In this document: piece by piece, positions 1 to 9,226 of the stretch | Position numbering within the stretch: the first letter of the stretch is position 1 | How the letters are laid out: every line of letters begins with the position of its first letter | Assembly: GCF_000203915.1 (NCBI RefSeq) | Contig: NC_008391.1 | Location: forward strand, 434,001-498,000 | Reading direction: 5' to 3' | Length of the DNA stretch: 64,000 nucleotides | Source: Burkholderia ambifaria AMMD | GTDB taxonomy: Bacteria > Pseudomonadota > Gammaproteobacteria > Burkholderiales > Burkholderiaceae | Program-made: the position numbers and the translations under genes | The notes under the pieces: generated by a model | What the model was told of the DNA's origin: nothing | What the model saw: the letters and a program-made list of their open reading frames with translations, nothing else | Databases searched by the model: none

Positions 1-1
1 C

Positions 2-1228
2 GAATGGGCCGACCGGATCGGCGCGGCAGTGACGCTGTCGAGCGTGCCGCATCACCACATCTACGGACTGCTGTTCAGGATCCTGTGGCCGTTGGCGGCG
101 GGCCGCGCGTTCGACCGGGCAGCGGTGCTCGAGCCGTTGCAACTGCAGCAGCGGCTTGTCGAATACGGCGGCGGTGTCGTGGTCTCGACGCCGTCACAAC
201 TGATGCGCTGGCCCGCGTTGTCCGGTTTTCCGATGCAAGCGCCCGCGCCGTGCGCGTTCTTCTCGTCGGGCGGCCCGCTGCCGGCCGATGCGGCAGCGGC
301 CTATGCGAACGCGTTCGGCGCGGCGCCGCTCGAGATCTTCGGCAGCACCGAAACCGGCGGTATCGCGTGGCGGCGTCAGGACGTCTCGCACGCATGGCAG
401 CCGTTGAAGGGCGTTGACGTGCGCTGCGACGACGAAGGCGTACTGTGCGTTCGCTCCGCGCATCTCGGCCACGATCGCTGGCACCGCACCGACGACACCG
501 CGCGATTCGACGCGCTGGGCCGCTTCGCGCTCGCGGGACGGCGCGATCGCGTGATCAAGCTCGACGGCAAGCGCGTGTCGTTGCCGGAGCTCGAGACGCG
601 GATACTCGCGCACGAGTATGTCGAGCAGGCGGCCGCGGTGGTCGTCGACGGCGCGACGCGGCCACACGTGGGCGTCGTCGCGGTGTTGAGCGCGGCGGGG
701 CGGGACGCGCTGGCGGAGCACGGGCGGATTGCCGTCGCCACGACGTTGCGGCATGCGCTCGGCGCCTATTTCGACGCGGCCGCCTTGCCGCGCTACTGGC
801 GATTCCGCCACGCGATGCCGTTCGATGTGCGCGGGAAGCTGCCCGCTGCCGCGCTGGCGGCGGCCTTTACGGCCACGCCGGAGGGCTTCGAGCTGCTCGC
901 GTCGTGGCGCAGCGACGACGCGTTGCATTACGAGCTGCGCGTGCCGCCCACGCTCGCGCATTTCGACGGGCATTTTCCCGGGCTGCCCATCCTGCCCGGG
1001 GTCGTGCAGATCGACTGGGCCGCACGCCTTGCCGGCCGCGAGATGCCGGCCGTGCGGGAAATCCGTTCGATCGAACACCTGAAGTTCAAGGCACCCGTGC
1101 CGCCCGGCGCCGTGCTGGCGCTGCGTCTCGCGCATGATCCGGTACGCGGCCACACGCGCTTCGCGTTCCGGTGCGGCGGCCGGGAATGCACGTCGGGCGT
1201 GCTGGTATACGGCGCGGCGGCGGCATGA
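2..1228 (+). CDS. Acyl-CoA/ACP synthetase (AMP ligase) fused to an ApeI-type hot-dog dehydratase; 5' end outside window
   Basis: The gene is cut by the left edge; about 408 residues are visible. The first part has features of the ANL adenylate-forming superfamily: VPHHHIYG, a FGSTETGGI-like A5 motif, and the RTDD and GRRDRVIKLDGKRVS A7/A8 region. These enzymes activate an aryl or acyl acid as its adenylate. The last ~110 residues form a separate hot-dog domain with HFDGHFPGLPILPG, the active-site His loop of FabZ/FabA-like dehydratases, with Asp where FabZ has Glu, as I recall for ApeI. In aryl-polyene clusters ApeH (ligase) and ApeI (dehydratase) are usually separate; here they are one chain. 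It probably loads the aryl starter and removes water during polyene extension. The stop overlaps the next start (ATGA). Family assignment is firm; substrate is inferred. Confidence 0.88.
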   Translation, partial: EWADRIGAAVTLSSVPHHHIYGLLFRILWPLAAGRAFDRAAVLEPLQLQQRLVEYGGGVVVSTPSQLMRWPALSGFPMQAPAPCAFFSSGGPLPADAAAAYANAFGAAPLEIFGSTETGGIAWRRQDVSHAWQPLKGVDVRCDDEGVLCVRSAHLGHDRWHRTDDTARFDALGRFALAGRRDRVIKLDGKRVSLPELETRILAHEYVEQAAAVVVDGATRPHVGVVAVLSAAGRDALAEHGRIAVATTLRHALGAYFDAAALPRYWRFRHAMPFDVRGKLPAAALAAAFTATPEGFELLASWRSDDALHYELRVPPTLAHFDGHFPGLPILPGVVQIDWAARLAGREMPAVREIRSIEHLKFKAPVPPGAVLALRLAHDPVRGHTRFAFRCGGRECTSGVLVYGAAAA

Positions 1229-2931
1229 GCGACACCTGCATCGTCATCCCGATCTACAACCATCGCGATGCGATCGGGGGCACGCTGGCGCGCCTGGTCG
1301 TGCACGGCCTGCCGATTCTGGTAGTCGACGATGGCAGCGATGAGCCGACCCGGCGGGTGCTCGCCACGCTTGCCGCGCAGTATGCCGATTCCGTGACGTT
1401 GCTGCGGTTGCCCGTCAACGGTGGAAAGGGTGCGGCCGTCATGGCCGGCATGCGTGCCGCGCGCGCACGGGGATACCGGCATGCGATCCAGATCGATGCC
1501 GATGGCCAGCACGATGCCGACGACGTGCCGAAGTTCGTCGCGGCCGCCCAGGCCGAGCCGGACGCCGTGATTCTCGGGCGGCCACGTTTCGACGACAGCG
1601 TACCGAAGGCGCGTCTGTACGGCCGCTATCTCACGCACGTGTGGGTATGGATCGAAACGCTGTCGCTGGACATTCCCGATGCGATGTGCGGGTTTCGTCT
1701 GTATCCGGTCGATGCCGTCTGCGAACTGATCGACACGGTATCGATGCCGACGCGGATGGCTTTCGACAGCGAGATCCTGGTCAGGCTGCACTGGCGAGGC
1801 CTGGCGTTCAGGACGATCGCGACGCGCGTCGTCTACCCGGCCGACGGCGTGTCGCATTTCGACGTCTGGCGCGACAACGTGCGCATCAGCGCGAGCCACA
1901 CGCGGCTCGTCGCCGGGATGCTCGTGCGCGCGCCGATGCTGCTGACGCGCCGGCTCATCGGTCGGCGCGCCGCGCCGCCGACGGCGCGCACGCGCGCATG
2001 GTGGCGCATGCCGGAACGCGGCAGCCGGATCGGCATGGCGTTGCTGGCCCTGAGCTGCCGCTGGTTCGGCAAGGATTTCACGTCGCTCTGGCTGCATCCG
2101 ATCGTCGGCTATTTCGTGCTGACGAACCGCACGGCGCGCACCGCGTCGCATGCGTACATCGCGCGCCTGCGCGACGCGCAAGCGGCGGCCGTGCCGAAGC
2201 CGGGATGGCGCAGTGCGTATCGGCACATGCTTGCCTTTGCGCAGGCGGGATTCGATAAGTTCGTCGCATGGTCCGGCCGTCTCGACGAACTCGACGTGCG
2301 CTTCGACGATTCATCTGCATTCGATGCGCTCGCCGCGAGCGGGCGCGGTGCGCTCGTGATCGGCGCGCATCTGGGCAACCTCGAGATGACACGCGCGCTT
2401 GCGCTGCGCGATGCGCACACGAAGGTGACGGCGATCGTCTATACCGAACACGCGAAGCGCTTTACGGGTGTGCTGGCCGGCGCGAACCAGGCATTCGGCA
2501 AGCAACTCGTCGAGGTATCGGACTTCGGGCCGGATACGGCGATGATGATGCAGTCGCGGATCGATGCGGGCGAGCTGCTCGTGATCGTCGGCGACCGCGT
2601 GCCGCCGCATGATTCGGGGAAAACGGTCGACGCCCGTTTTCTCGACGCGCAGGCCCCGTTCGCGCAGGGCCCGTACATCCTCGCCCATGCGCTTGGCTGT
2701 CCGGTCTACCTGTTCTTCTGCCTGAAGGAGCAGCGCGGCTACCGGCTCTATTTCGAGTCGTTCGCAGACCGAATCGAACTGCCGCGCCGCGAGCGCGCGA
2801 GTCACGTCGCGCAATGGGCGCAGCGCTATGCCGCGCGGCTCGAACACTATTGCCGCAAGGCTCCCTATCAATGGTTCAACTTCTTCGATTTCTGGGCGCG
2901 GCCCGATGGAGGTCCGCGTGGCCGAGCATGA
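1225..2931 (+). CDS. GT2 glycosyltransferase fused to LpxL/HtrB-like acyltransferase (ApeJ-like)
   Basis: A 568-residue bifunctional protein. Residues 1-240 are a GT-A family 2 glycosyltransferase: IPIYNHRDAIGG at the N-terminus, VVDDGSDE, and QIDADGQHD as the DXD-type metal site. From about residue 330 it is a lipid A lauroyltransferase-like acyltransferase with the HX4E motif HLGNLE (His382) and a GDR motif. In aryl-polyene clusters this fusion is thought to attach the polyene to a glycolipid headgroup at the inner membrane. The ATG overlaps the upstream stop by 4 nt, so it is translationally coupled inside the operon. The start fits the conserved N-terminal IPIYN strand. Sugar and lipid acceptor are not readable from sequence. 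Confidence 0.88.
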   Translation: MSDTCIVIPIYNHRDAIGGTLARLVVHGLPILVVDDGSDEPTRRVLATLAAQYADSVTLLRLPVNGGKGAAVMAGMRAARARGYRHAIQIDADGQHDADDVPKFVAAAQAEPDAVILGRPRFDDSVPKARLYGRYLTHVWVWIETLSLDIPDAMCGFRLYPVDAVCELIDTVSMPTRMAFDSEILVRLHWRGLAFRTIATRVVYPADGVSHFDVWRDNVRISASHTRLVAGMLVRAPMLLTRRLIGRRAAPPTARTRAWWRMPERGSRIGMALLALSCRWFGKDFTSLWLHPIVGYFVLTNRTARTASHAYIARLRDAQAAAVPKPGWRSAYRHMLAFAQAGFDKFVAWSGRLDELDVRFDDSSAFDALAASGRGALVIGAHLGNLEMTRALALRDAHTKVTAIVYTEHAKRFTGVLAGANQAFGKQLVEVSDFGPDTAMMMQSRIDAGELLVIVGDRVPPHDSGKTVDARFLDAQAPFAQGPYILAHALGCPVYLFFCLKEQRGYRLYFESFADRIELPRRERASHVAQWAQRYAARLEHYCRKAPYQWFNFFDFWARPDGGPRGRA

Positions 2932-4540
2932 CATGAAGAACGTCCCGGCCACCGCCGCGGCGCACGCGAGCCGGCCGGCCGTCGTGATCGGCGACCGGCA
3001 TCTGACGATCGAGGACGTCGTCGCGATCGCCCGCGATGGTGCGCCTGTCGCGCTGAATGCGGCGAGCGCGTGGCGCTCGCGGATCGAGCGCGGCGCAACC
3101 TGGCTGCGCGACTATCTCGCGAACGGCGGCACGCTGTACGGTGTCACGACCGGATATGGCGACGCGTGCGTGGTCGAGGTGCCGCCGTCGCTCGTCGAAG
3201 CGCTGCCGCTGCAACTGACCCGTTATCACGGATGCGGGATGGGCGACTGGTTCGACGCGACGCAGACGTTGTCCATCATCGTCGCGCGGCTCAATTCGCT
3301 CGCGTTCGGTTACTCGGGCGTGCGGTTCACGTTGCTGGAGCGGCTGGCCGATCTGGTGAATCACCGCATCCTGCCGCGCATTCCATCGGAAGGCTCGGTC
3401 GGCGCGAGCGGCGACCTGACACCGCTGTCCTACGTCGCCGCGGCGCTGGTCGGCGAGCGCACCGTATCGTTCGCCGGCGACGAGCGCGACGCGCGGGACG
3501 TATGGCGCGCGATCGATCGCGCGCCGCTCACGCTTGCGCCGAAGGAAGGGCTGGCGCTGATGAACGGCACGGCGGTCATGACGGGGCTGGCCTGCCTCGC
3601 GTTTGCGCGTGCCGAGCACCTGACGTCGATGGCTGCCCGCCTGACGGCGTTGACGACGGTCGCGCTCGACGGACGGGCCGGGCACTTCGATGCGCGCTTG
3701 TTCGACGCGAAGCCGCATGCGGGGCAGGGCGAGGCGGCCGCATGGATACGCGCCGACCTGGCCGGGCGCGACGAATCGCCGGGCCGGCGCTTGCAGGATC
3801 GCTATTCGGTCCGGTGCGCGCCGCACGTGATCGGCGTGGCGCGCGACGCGTTGTCGTGGATGCGTCGCGATATCGAGAACGAACTGAACAGCGCGAACGA
3901 CAATCCGCTGATCGATCCGGACGAAGGGTGCGTGCTGCACGGCGGCAATTTCTACGGCGGCCATATCGCATTCGCGATGGATGCGCTGAAGACCGCTGTG
4001 GCGAACCTCGCGGATCTGATGGATCGCCAGCTCGCGCTGCTAGTCGACGACAAGTTCAGCAACGGACTGCCGCGCAACCTGACGGGGGCGACCGGAGAAC
4101 GTGCCGCGATCAACCACGGGTTCAAGGCCGTGCAGATCTCGTCGTCCGCATGGACGGCGGAGGCGCTGAAGCACACGATGCCGGCGAGCGTGTTCTCGCG
4201 CTCGACGGAGTCGCACAACCAGGACAAGGTCAGCATGGGAACGATCGCCGCACGCGATTGCCTGCGCGTGCTGGCGCTGACCGAGCAGGTCGCCGCGGCG
4301 CACGTGCTTGCGACCGTGCAGGCCGTCCGTCTGCGGCTGCGCGACGACCCGCGCACGCAGCTTTCGCCCGCGCTGCGCGCGTTCATCGACGATGTGGGTC
4401 GCCACTCGCCGCTGGTGGTCGAGGACCGGCCGCTCGAAGCGGAGCTGCGCGCGTTGACCGCGCGCCTGGCAGCCTGCGAGCCGATTGGCGAGCCGATCGG
4501 CGGATCGTTCGGCGCATGCCGGCGCGGGGAGGCGGCATGA
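2918..4540 (+). CDS. Aromatic amino acid ammonia-lyase (HAL/PAL/TAL family)
   Basis: A 540-residue MIO-dependent lyase. The cofactor triad Ala163-Ser164-Gly165 lies in VGASGDLTPLS, the catalytic Tyr loop reads YGVTTGYGD, and NSANDNPLID is the conserved Asn-rich motif. Such enzymes deaminate His, Phe or Tyr to an alpha,beta-unsaturated acid. In a pigment operon it most likely makes cinnamate or 4-coumarate as polyene starter, as in flexirubin systems. The selectivity pair is Tyr103-His104 (RYHGCG), unlike Ser-His of HutH and FjTAL, His-Leu of Rhodobacter TAL or Phe-Leu of plant PAL, so I leave the substrate open. I chose GTG 2918 because GGAGGT lies 4 nt upstream; ATG 2933 is the alternative. 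It overlaps the preceding gene by 14 nt. Confidence 0.9.
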   Translation: MAEHDMKNVPATAAAHASRPAVVIGDRHLTIEDVVAIARDGAPVALNAASAWRSRIERGATWLRDYLANGGTLYGVTTGYGDACVVEVPPSLVEALPLQLTRYHGCGMGDWFDATQTLSIIVARLNSLAFGYSGVRFTLLERLADLVNHRILPRIPSEGSVGASGDLTPLSYVAAALVGERTVSFAGDERDARDVWRAIDRAPLTLAPKEGLALMNGTAVMTGLACLAFARAEHLTSMAARLTALTTVALDGRAGHFDARLFDAKPHAGQGEAAAWIRADLAGRDESPGRRLQDRYSVRCAPHVIGVARDALSWMRRDIENELNSANDNPLIDPDEGCVLHGGNFYGGHIAFAMDALKTAVANLADLMDRQLALLVDDKFSNGLPRNLTGATGERAAINHGFKAVQISSSAWTAEALKHTMPASVFSRSTESHNQDKVSMGTIAARDCLRVLALTEQVAAAHVLATVQAVRLRLRDDPRTQLSPALRAFIDDVGRHSPLVVEDRPLEAELRALTARLAACEPIGEPIGGSFGACRRGEAA

Positions 4541-4965
4541 ACGAGAACCGTCCGCCGCTCACCGCGACCGCACGCGTCGAGGTGCTGTTCCACGATGTCG
4601 ACGCAATGAACGTCTGCTGGCACGGGCATTACCTGAAGTACTTCGAAAGCAGCCGCGCCGCACTGCTGCGGATGATCGACTACGACTATCCGGCGATGCT
4701 GGCGTCGGGCTATGTGTGGCCCGTGGTGGAGGCGCATCTGAAATACGTTCGCCCGGCCCATTACAGCCAGCAGCTCGACGTGCGCGCGACGCTCCTCGAA
4801 TTCGAGAACCGGCTGAAGATCGGTTACGAAATCGTCGACGCTGCCTCCGGCGAGCGTTTGACGAAGGGCTATACGGTGCAACTTGCGATCGATGCGACGA
4901 CGCGCGAACTGCAGTTCGTGTCGCCGCCTGCCTTGATCGAAAGGGTGCGTGCGCAATGGGCCTGA
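4537..4965 (+). CDS. 4-hydroxybenzoyl-CoA-type thioesterase (ApeK-like)
   Basis: A 142-residue single hot-dog protein. It shows the 4HBT/YbgC signature near the N-terminus: an Asp in FHDVDAMN followed by WHGHYLKYFESSR, where family members have DxDxxGHvnn-YlryfE. Such enzymes hydrolyse acyl-ACP or acyl-CoA thioesters. In aryl-polyene clusters a thioesterase (ApeK) sits in the same position between the ammonia-lyase or acyltransferase and the LolA-like gene and probably edits or releases acyl chains. The start overlaps the lyase stop (ATGA) with GGGGAGG just upstream. It is cytoplasmic: there is no signal peptide. Function within the pathway is inferred from context. Confidence 0.85.
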   Translation: MNENRPPLTATARVEVLFHDVDAMNVCWHGHYLKYFESSRAALLRMIDYDYPAMLASGYVWPVVEAHLKYVRPAHYSQQLDVRATLLEFENRLKIGYEIVDAASGERLTKGYTVQLAIDATTRELQFVSPPALIERVRAQWA

Positions 4966-5633
4966 CGCTGCGCTACCGACGGTTTGCGGCGACGATGCTC
5001 GGCGCATGGATGATGCTCGCCGGCGGCGAGCTGGCGGCCGCTCCGACGCCGGCCGCGGCCGCAGCGGCGGCCCGGCCGGCGAACGCCGCGCTCGTTGCCG
5101 ATGTCGCGGCGCGGCTGGCAAGAGTGGGTGCGATTCGCTCGGATTTTCGGCAGACACAGACGCTGTCGGCGATGAAGCAGCCGCTCGTCAGCACGGGATC
5201 GATGTTGTTCGATCGCAGGTCGGGCGTCGTCTGGCGCATCGACACACCGTACAAGGCCACTTATGTGATTACCGACGGCGGCATGCGTGAGGTCGGGGCG
5301 GACGGACGCCTCGTCGCGCCGGGCGGCGGTGGCCGCGGCGTCGCGCAAGTGTCGCGCATGATGCGCGACGTGCTCGGCGGCGACCTGTCGGCGCTGTATG
5401 CGCAATTCGACGTCGAAGCGAGCGGCACGCCGGAACGGTGGCGGATGGTGTTGCGGCCGAACCAGCCGCAGCTCGCACAGGCGATCCGCGTGCTCGAAAT
5501 GAGCGGCGGTGCCTATCTCGGCAAGCTCGACATGACGTTTGCGAACGGCAACGTGACCGTGCTCGAGTTCGTGCGGCCGACGCCGGTCGATGCGCCCGCG
5601 CCCATCGAGCGCGGTTGGCTGGAGGCACGATGA
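4956..5633 (+). CDS. LolA-like outer-membrane lipid carrier (ApeL-like)
   Basis: A 225-residue exported protein. Residues 1-30 form a signal peptide (RYRR, a hydrophobic stretch, then an Ala-rich cleavage region). The mature part resembles LolA/DUF4292-type carriers: IRSDFRQTQTLSAMKQPL near the start, GVVWRIDTPYKATYVIT for the central strands, and a closing NGNVTVLEF segment. LolA-fold proteins ferry lipidated molecules across the periplasm. Next to the MMPL exporter it probably carries the finished polyene lipid to the outer membrane. The ATG lies inside the end of the thioesterase gene (10-nt overlap) and the stop overlaps the next start, which suggests coupled translation. Confidence 0.85.
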   Translation: MGLTLRYRRFAATMLGAWMMLAGGELAAAPTPAAAAAAARPANAALVADVAARLARVGAIRSDFRQTQTLSAMKQPLVSTGSMLFDRRSGVVWRIDTPYKATYVITDGGMREVGADGRLVAPGGGGRGVAQVSRMMRDVLGGDLSALYAQFDVEASGTPERWRMVLRPNQPQLAQAIRVLEMSGGAYLGKLDMTFANGNVTVLEFVRPTPVDAPAPIERGWLEAR

Positions 5634-8041
5634 TGAATACGGCGCGCGACGCGATCGACGCATCGGGCGACCGCGGCCGGCGGCGCGTGCTGTGCGCCGC
5701 ATGGCTGACCGTCGCGCTGGTTGCGATCGCGTTCATCGTGTGGCGCTTCAGCGGGCCCGCACCATTGCAGACGAATCTGCTTGCATTGCTGCCGGCCACC
5801 GAAGCGAATCCGGTTGCCGAACGAGCCGTCGACGTGCTCGGCGATGTGCTCGGCAATCGCACCGTCTATCTGGTCACCGATCGGGACGCCGACCGTGCGA
5901 AGTCCGCCGCGAAGCAGTTTGGCGCGCGGCTCGCGGCGAGCGGGGCATTTCGTTCGGTGACGGTCGAAGTGCCGCCGTTCGACCTGTCGCAGATCGCGGC
6001 GACCTACCTGCCGGCCCGTTTCGGTCTACTGACGGACGCGGATCGCCGGTCGCTCGAACAAGGTGACGCCGCGCTCGGCGAACGCCTTGTCCGGCGGCTC
6101 TACGCGCCGCCCGTCGACGGTCTGCAGACTGCGGTGGCAGACGATCCGTTTGGCTGGCTGCAGCACTGGCTCGGCGAGCTGCCGCTCGCGGCATCGAACC
6201 TGTCGCTCGAAGACGGCGTGCTGGTGTCGCATCGCGCCGGTGCCACTGGCGTGCTCGTGATGACGTCGCTGGCAGGGTCGGCCTATGAATCCGGTGTCCA
6301 GCACGCGGTGCGCGTCGCGACTGCCGATGCGGAACGCGCCCTCGCGGCCGACTTTCGCGGCGTTCGCGTCGACCGGGCCGGCGCCGTGTTCTATGCGGAA
6401 GCGGCGCGCGCCAGTGCCGAGCGCGACGTGCACGTGATCGGCGCGGTGTCGCTGGCCGGCATCGCGCTGCTGCTGATGAGCGTGTTCCGGTCGCCGCGCC
6501 TGCTGGTGCTCGCGTTTGCGTCGACGGCATTCGGCATCGTGTGCGCGCTGGCCGCGACGCTGTTGGTATTCGGCAAGCTGCACCTGCTGACGCTGGTGTT
6601 CGGCGTGAGCCTGATCGGCGAGGCCGTCGACTATTCGATCCAGTATTTCGTCGCATACCTTTCCGCCGGGCGGCAATGGGATGCGCGGCGCGGCGCGGCG
6701 GCGGTCAGGCCGGCACTCGCGGTGGCGCTGGCGACCAGCCTGCTGGGTTACGCGATCCTGATGTGGGTGCCGTTTCCGGCACTCAAGCAGATCGCATGCT
6801 TTGCGATCGTCGGGATCCTCAGCGCGTTCGCGGCGGTTACCGGCTTTTTGCCGCTGATGCTGATTCAGCCGCCCCGCAGCGCGCCGTCTCGCGTATTCTC
6901 CTGCGCGGCTCGCCTGCTGAGCGGCTGGCAGTCGCTGCTGGCAGGGCGGCGCGCGGTGGCCGCCGCCGTGCTGGTCGCGCTGGTTGCGATTCCGGGGTGG
7001 GTCGTCCTGAAGAGCGACGACGACATTCATCTGCTGATCCAGCGGGATGCGGGCCTCGCTCGACAGGAAAGCAACATCCGCGCGGCGGTCGGACTGGCAA
7101 ACACCGCGCAGTTCTTCGTCGTCCAGGGCGCGTCTCAGGAAGAGGTGCTCGAGCGTTCCGAGGCGCTGCTCGGGGCGCTCGATCAGCAGCGGGTCGGCCG
7201 CGTCCAGTCGATCGCGACGTTCGTGCCGTCGGCGAAGCAGCAGGCACGCAATCGCGCGGTGCTGGGCACGCACGTGTTCGCCGATGCCGCCGCACTGCGT
7301 GCGACGCTGGCGCATGCGGGCTTCCGCGACGAGGTCGCCGACGCGTGGCTTCGCGCGTATTCCGTCGATGCGCCGGCGACGCTGTCCGTCGATACGTGGC
7401 TGGCGGCCCGCTGGTCGGCCCCGTTCAGGCATCTGTGGCTCGGGCGGGTCGACGGCGCCACCGGCCCCGTCGATGCGGCACTGGCGATTCCGGAACGGGT
7501 CGACGCGGCGAATGCAGCGACGTTCGCGGCGCTGGCGCGCACGCTGCCGGGCGTGTCGTGGGTCGACAAGGCCGCGAGCGTGTCGAGCCTGTTCGGCGCC
7601 TATCGGGTCGACAGCGGCCTGTGGCTGGCCGGGGCGCTGATCGTGGTCGCCGCGCTGCTGATGTGGCGATACGGCATGCGCGGCGGTATCGCGACGACGT
7701 TGCCGGTCGTGTTCGCCATCGCGTTGACGCTCGCGGCGTTCGGCTATGCGGGCGTCCCGCTCACGCTGTTCAATTGGCTCGCGCTGATGCTGGTGCTCGG
7801 CGTGGGCGCCAACTACGCGGTGTTCCTCCGGGAAGGCTGCATGCGGGACGCGGCCGGTCTCGGCGCCGTATGGACCGGCGTGCTGCTGTCGGCGGCCACG
7901 ACGTTGCTGTCGTTCGGGATGCTCGGCGCGAGCGCGATGCCCGCGTTGCGCAGCTTCGGCACGACCCTCGCGATGGGCATCGTTTTTTCGGTGCTGTTCG
8001 CGCCGCTCGCCACGCCGTCCACGAAGGAGGGGCGCGCATGA
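5630..8041 (+). CDS. MMPL/RND-type lipid exporter (ApeM-like)
   Basis: An 803-residue membrane protein with the two-fold RND/MMPL layout: TM1 near residues 22-40, a periplasmic domain of ~220 residues, a block of TMs (about 265-410), a second TM and periplasmic domain, and a final TM block from about residue 660. MMPL exporters move lipids or glycolipids across the inner membrane using the proton gradient. With the LolA-like gene directly upstream it would export the aryl-polyene lipid. GGAGG lies 4-7 nt before two adjacent ATGs (5630 and 5633); I list the first. The end overlaps the next gene by 4 nt. I see no gene for the ApeN-type lipoprotein here. Confidence 0.88.
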   Translation: MMNTARDAIDASGDRGRRRVLCAAWLTVALVAIAFIVWRFSGPAPLQTNLLALLPATEANPVAERAVDVLGDVLGNRTVYLVTDRDADRAKSAAKQFGARLAASGAFRSVTVEVPPFDLSQIAATYLPARFGLLTDADRRSLEQGDAALGERLVRRLYAPPVDGLQTAVADDPFGWLQHWLGELPLAASNLSLEDGVLVSHRAGATGVLVMTSLAGSAYESGVQHAVRVATADAERALAADFRGVRVDRAGAVFYAEAARASAERDVHVIGAVSLAGIALLLMSVFRSPRLLVLAFASTAFGIVCALAATLLVFGKLHLLTLVFGVSLIGEAVDYSIQYFVAYLSAGRQWDARRGAAAVRPALAVALATSLLGYAILMWVPFPALKQIACFAIVGILSAFAAVTGFLPLMLIQPPRSAPSRVFSCAARLLSGWQSLLAGRRAVAAAVLVALVAIPGWVVLKSDDDIHLLIQRDAGLARQESNIRAAVGLANTAQFFVVQGASQEEVLERSEALLGALDQQRVGRVQSIATFVPSAKQQARNRAVLGTHVFADAAALRATLAHAGFRDEVADAWLRAYSVDAPATLSVDTWLAARWSAPFRHLWLGRVDGATGPVDAALAIPERVDAANAATFAALARTLPGVSWVDKAASVSSLFGAYRVDSGLWLAGALIVVAALLMWRYGMRGGIATTLPVVFAIALTLAAFGYAGVPLTLFNWLALMLVLGVGANYAVFLREGCMRDAAGLGAVWTGVLLSAATTLLSFGMLGASAMPALRSFGTTLAMGIVFSVLFAPLATPSTKEGRA

Positions 8042-9225
8042 ATGCCAGACTGACGCCGGTCTACCTGTCCGCGCCCGGCATGATCAACGCGCTCGGCGCA
8101 ACCACCGACGAAATCGTCGACGCATTGCACGCCGGCGTCGCGCCGGGCATGGCGCCGCGTACCGATGGCGTTGCCGGCGGCTGGATCGGGAGCGTGCGTG
8201 CCGCGCTCGACGTCGCGCCGCCCACCTCGCTCGCGCATTTCGACTGCAGGAACAACCGGCTGTTGCTTGCCGCGCTGGCGCAGATCGGACCCTTCGTCGA
8301 CGCGGCGATCGCGCGTTACGGTCCGCGCCGGATCGGTGTCGTGATCGGAACGAGCACGTCCGGCATCCAGGCGGCGGAGCACGCGCTTGCGCAGCGTGCC
8401 GCGACGGGCACGATGCCTGCCGCGTTCGATTATCGACAGATGGAAATCGGCACGGCGGCGCCGTTCGTGCGCGCGGTGCTGGGTGTGGCCGGGCCGGCCT
8501 ATACGTTGTCGACCGCATGCACATCGAGTGCCAAGGCGTTCGCGGCCGCGCGCCGCCTGCTGCGGCTGAAGCTGTGCGACGCGGTCGTCGTCGGCGGCGC
8601 GGATTCGCTGTGCGAGCTGACGCTGCAGGGCTTCGCGTCGCTCGAATCCGTCAGCCCGGGTCGGACCAACCCGATGAGCCGAAACCGGAACGGCATCACT
8701 ATCGGCGAAGGCGCCGCGCTGTTCGTGATGAGTCGCGATGAAGCGGCGGTCCGGCTGGCCGGTGTCGGCGAGTCGAGCGATGCGCACCACATCTCGGCGC
8801 CGGATCCGGCGGGCTGCGGCGCGGAGGACGCGCTGCGCGCCGCGCTCGCGGACGCCGGCGTCGCATCGTCCGCTGTCGGCTACGTGAACCTGCACGCGAC
8901 GGCGACGCGGCTGAACGACGAGATGGAAGCGAACGTGATGGCACGGGTTTTTCCGCACGGCGTACCGGCGAGCGGGACCAAGCCGCTGACAGGACACATG
9001 CTCGGCGCGGCGGGCGCGACCGAGCTTGGATTCGGCTGGCTGACGCTGGCGCGCGGGATCGCGCTGCCGACGCACGTCTGGGACGGCGAGCGCGACCCGG
9101 CGCTGCCGGGGCTCGACCTGGTCGACCGCGAGCATCGTCTGGCCGGCGCTGCAACAGGACGCTACGTGATGAGCAATTCGTTCGCATTCGGCGGCAGCAA
9201 TGCCAGCCTGATTCTGGGAGGCTGA
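8038..9225 (+). CDS. Beta-ketoacyl-ACP synthase (first KS, ApeO-like)
   Basis: A 395-residue FabF-type condensing enzyme with a complete Cys-His-His triad: Cys161 in STACTSSAK, His286 in NLHATAT and His320 in LTGHMLGAAG. The C-terminal SFAFGGSNASLIL motif is also present. It catalyses decarboxylative condensation of malonyl-ACP with an acyl-ACP. Three ketosynthases occur in this operon and this is the one next to the dehydratase, matching ApeO in the E. coli-type cluster. The start codon overlaps the exporter stop with GGAGG about 8 nt upstream. Whether it acts alone or as a heterodimer partner cannot be seen. Confidence 0.9.
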   Translation: MNARLTPVYLSAPGMINALGATTDEIVDALHAGVAPGMAPRTDGVAGGWIGSVRAALDVAPPTSLAHFDCRNNRLLLAALAQIGPFVDAAIARYGPRRIGVVIGTSTSGIQAAEHALAQRAATGTMPAAFDYRQMEIGTAAPFVRAVLGVAGPAYTLSTACTSSAKAFAAARRLLRLKLCDAVVVGGADSLCELTLQGFASLESVSPGRTNPMSRNRNGITIGEGAALFVMSRDEAAVRLAGVGESSDAHHISAPDPAGCGAEDALRAALADAGVASSAVGYVNLHATATRLNDEMEANVMARVFPHGVPASGTKPLTGHMLGAAGATELGFGWLTLARGIALPTHVWDGERDPALPGLDLVDREHRLAGAATGRYVMSNSFAFGGSNASLILGG

Positions 9226-9226
9226 C

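Noticed and set aside
3070..4540. Long second-frame open reading frame over the ammonia-lyase gene
   Set aside because: It is the usual Arg/Ala-rich shadow frame of high-GC DNA; only its 3' part, the thioesterase, is real.
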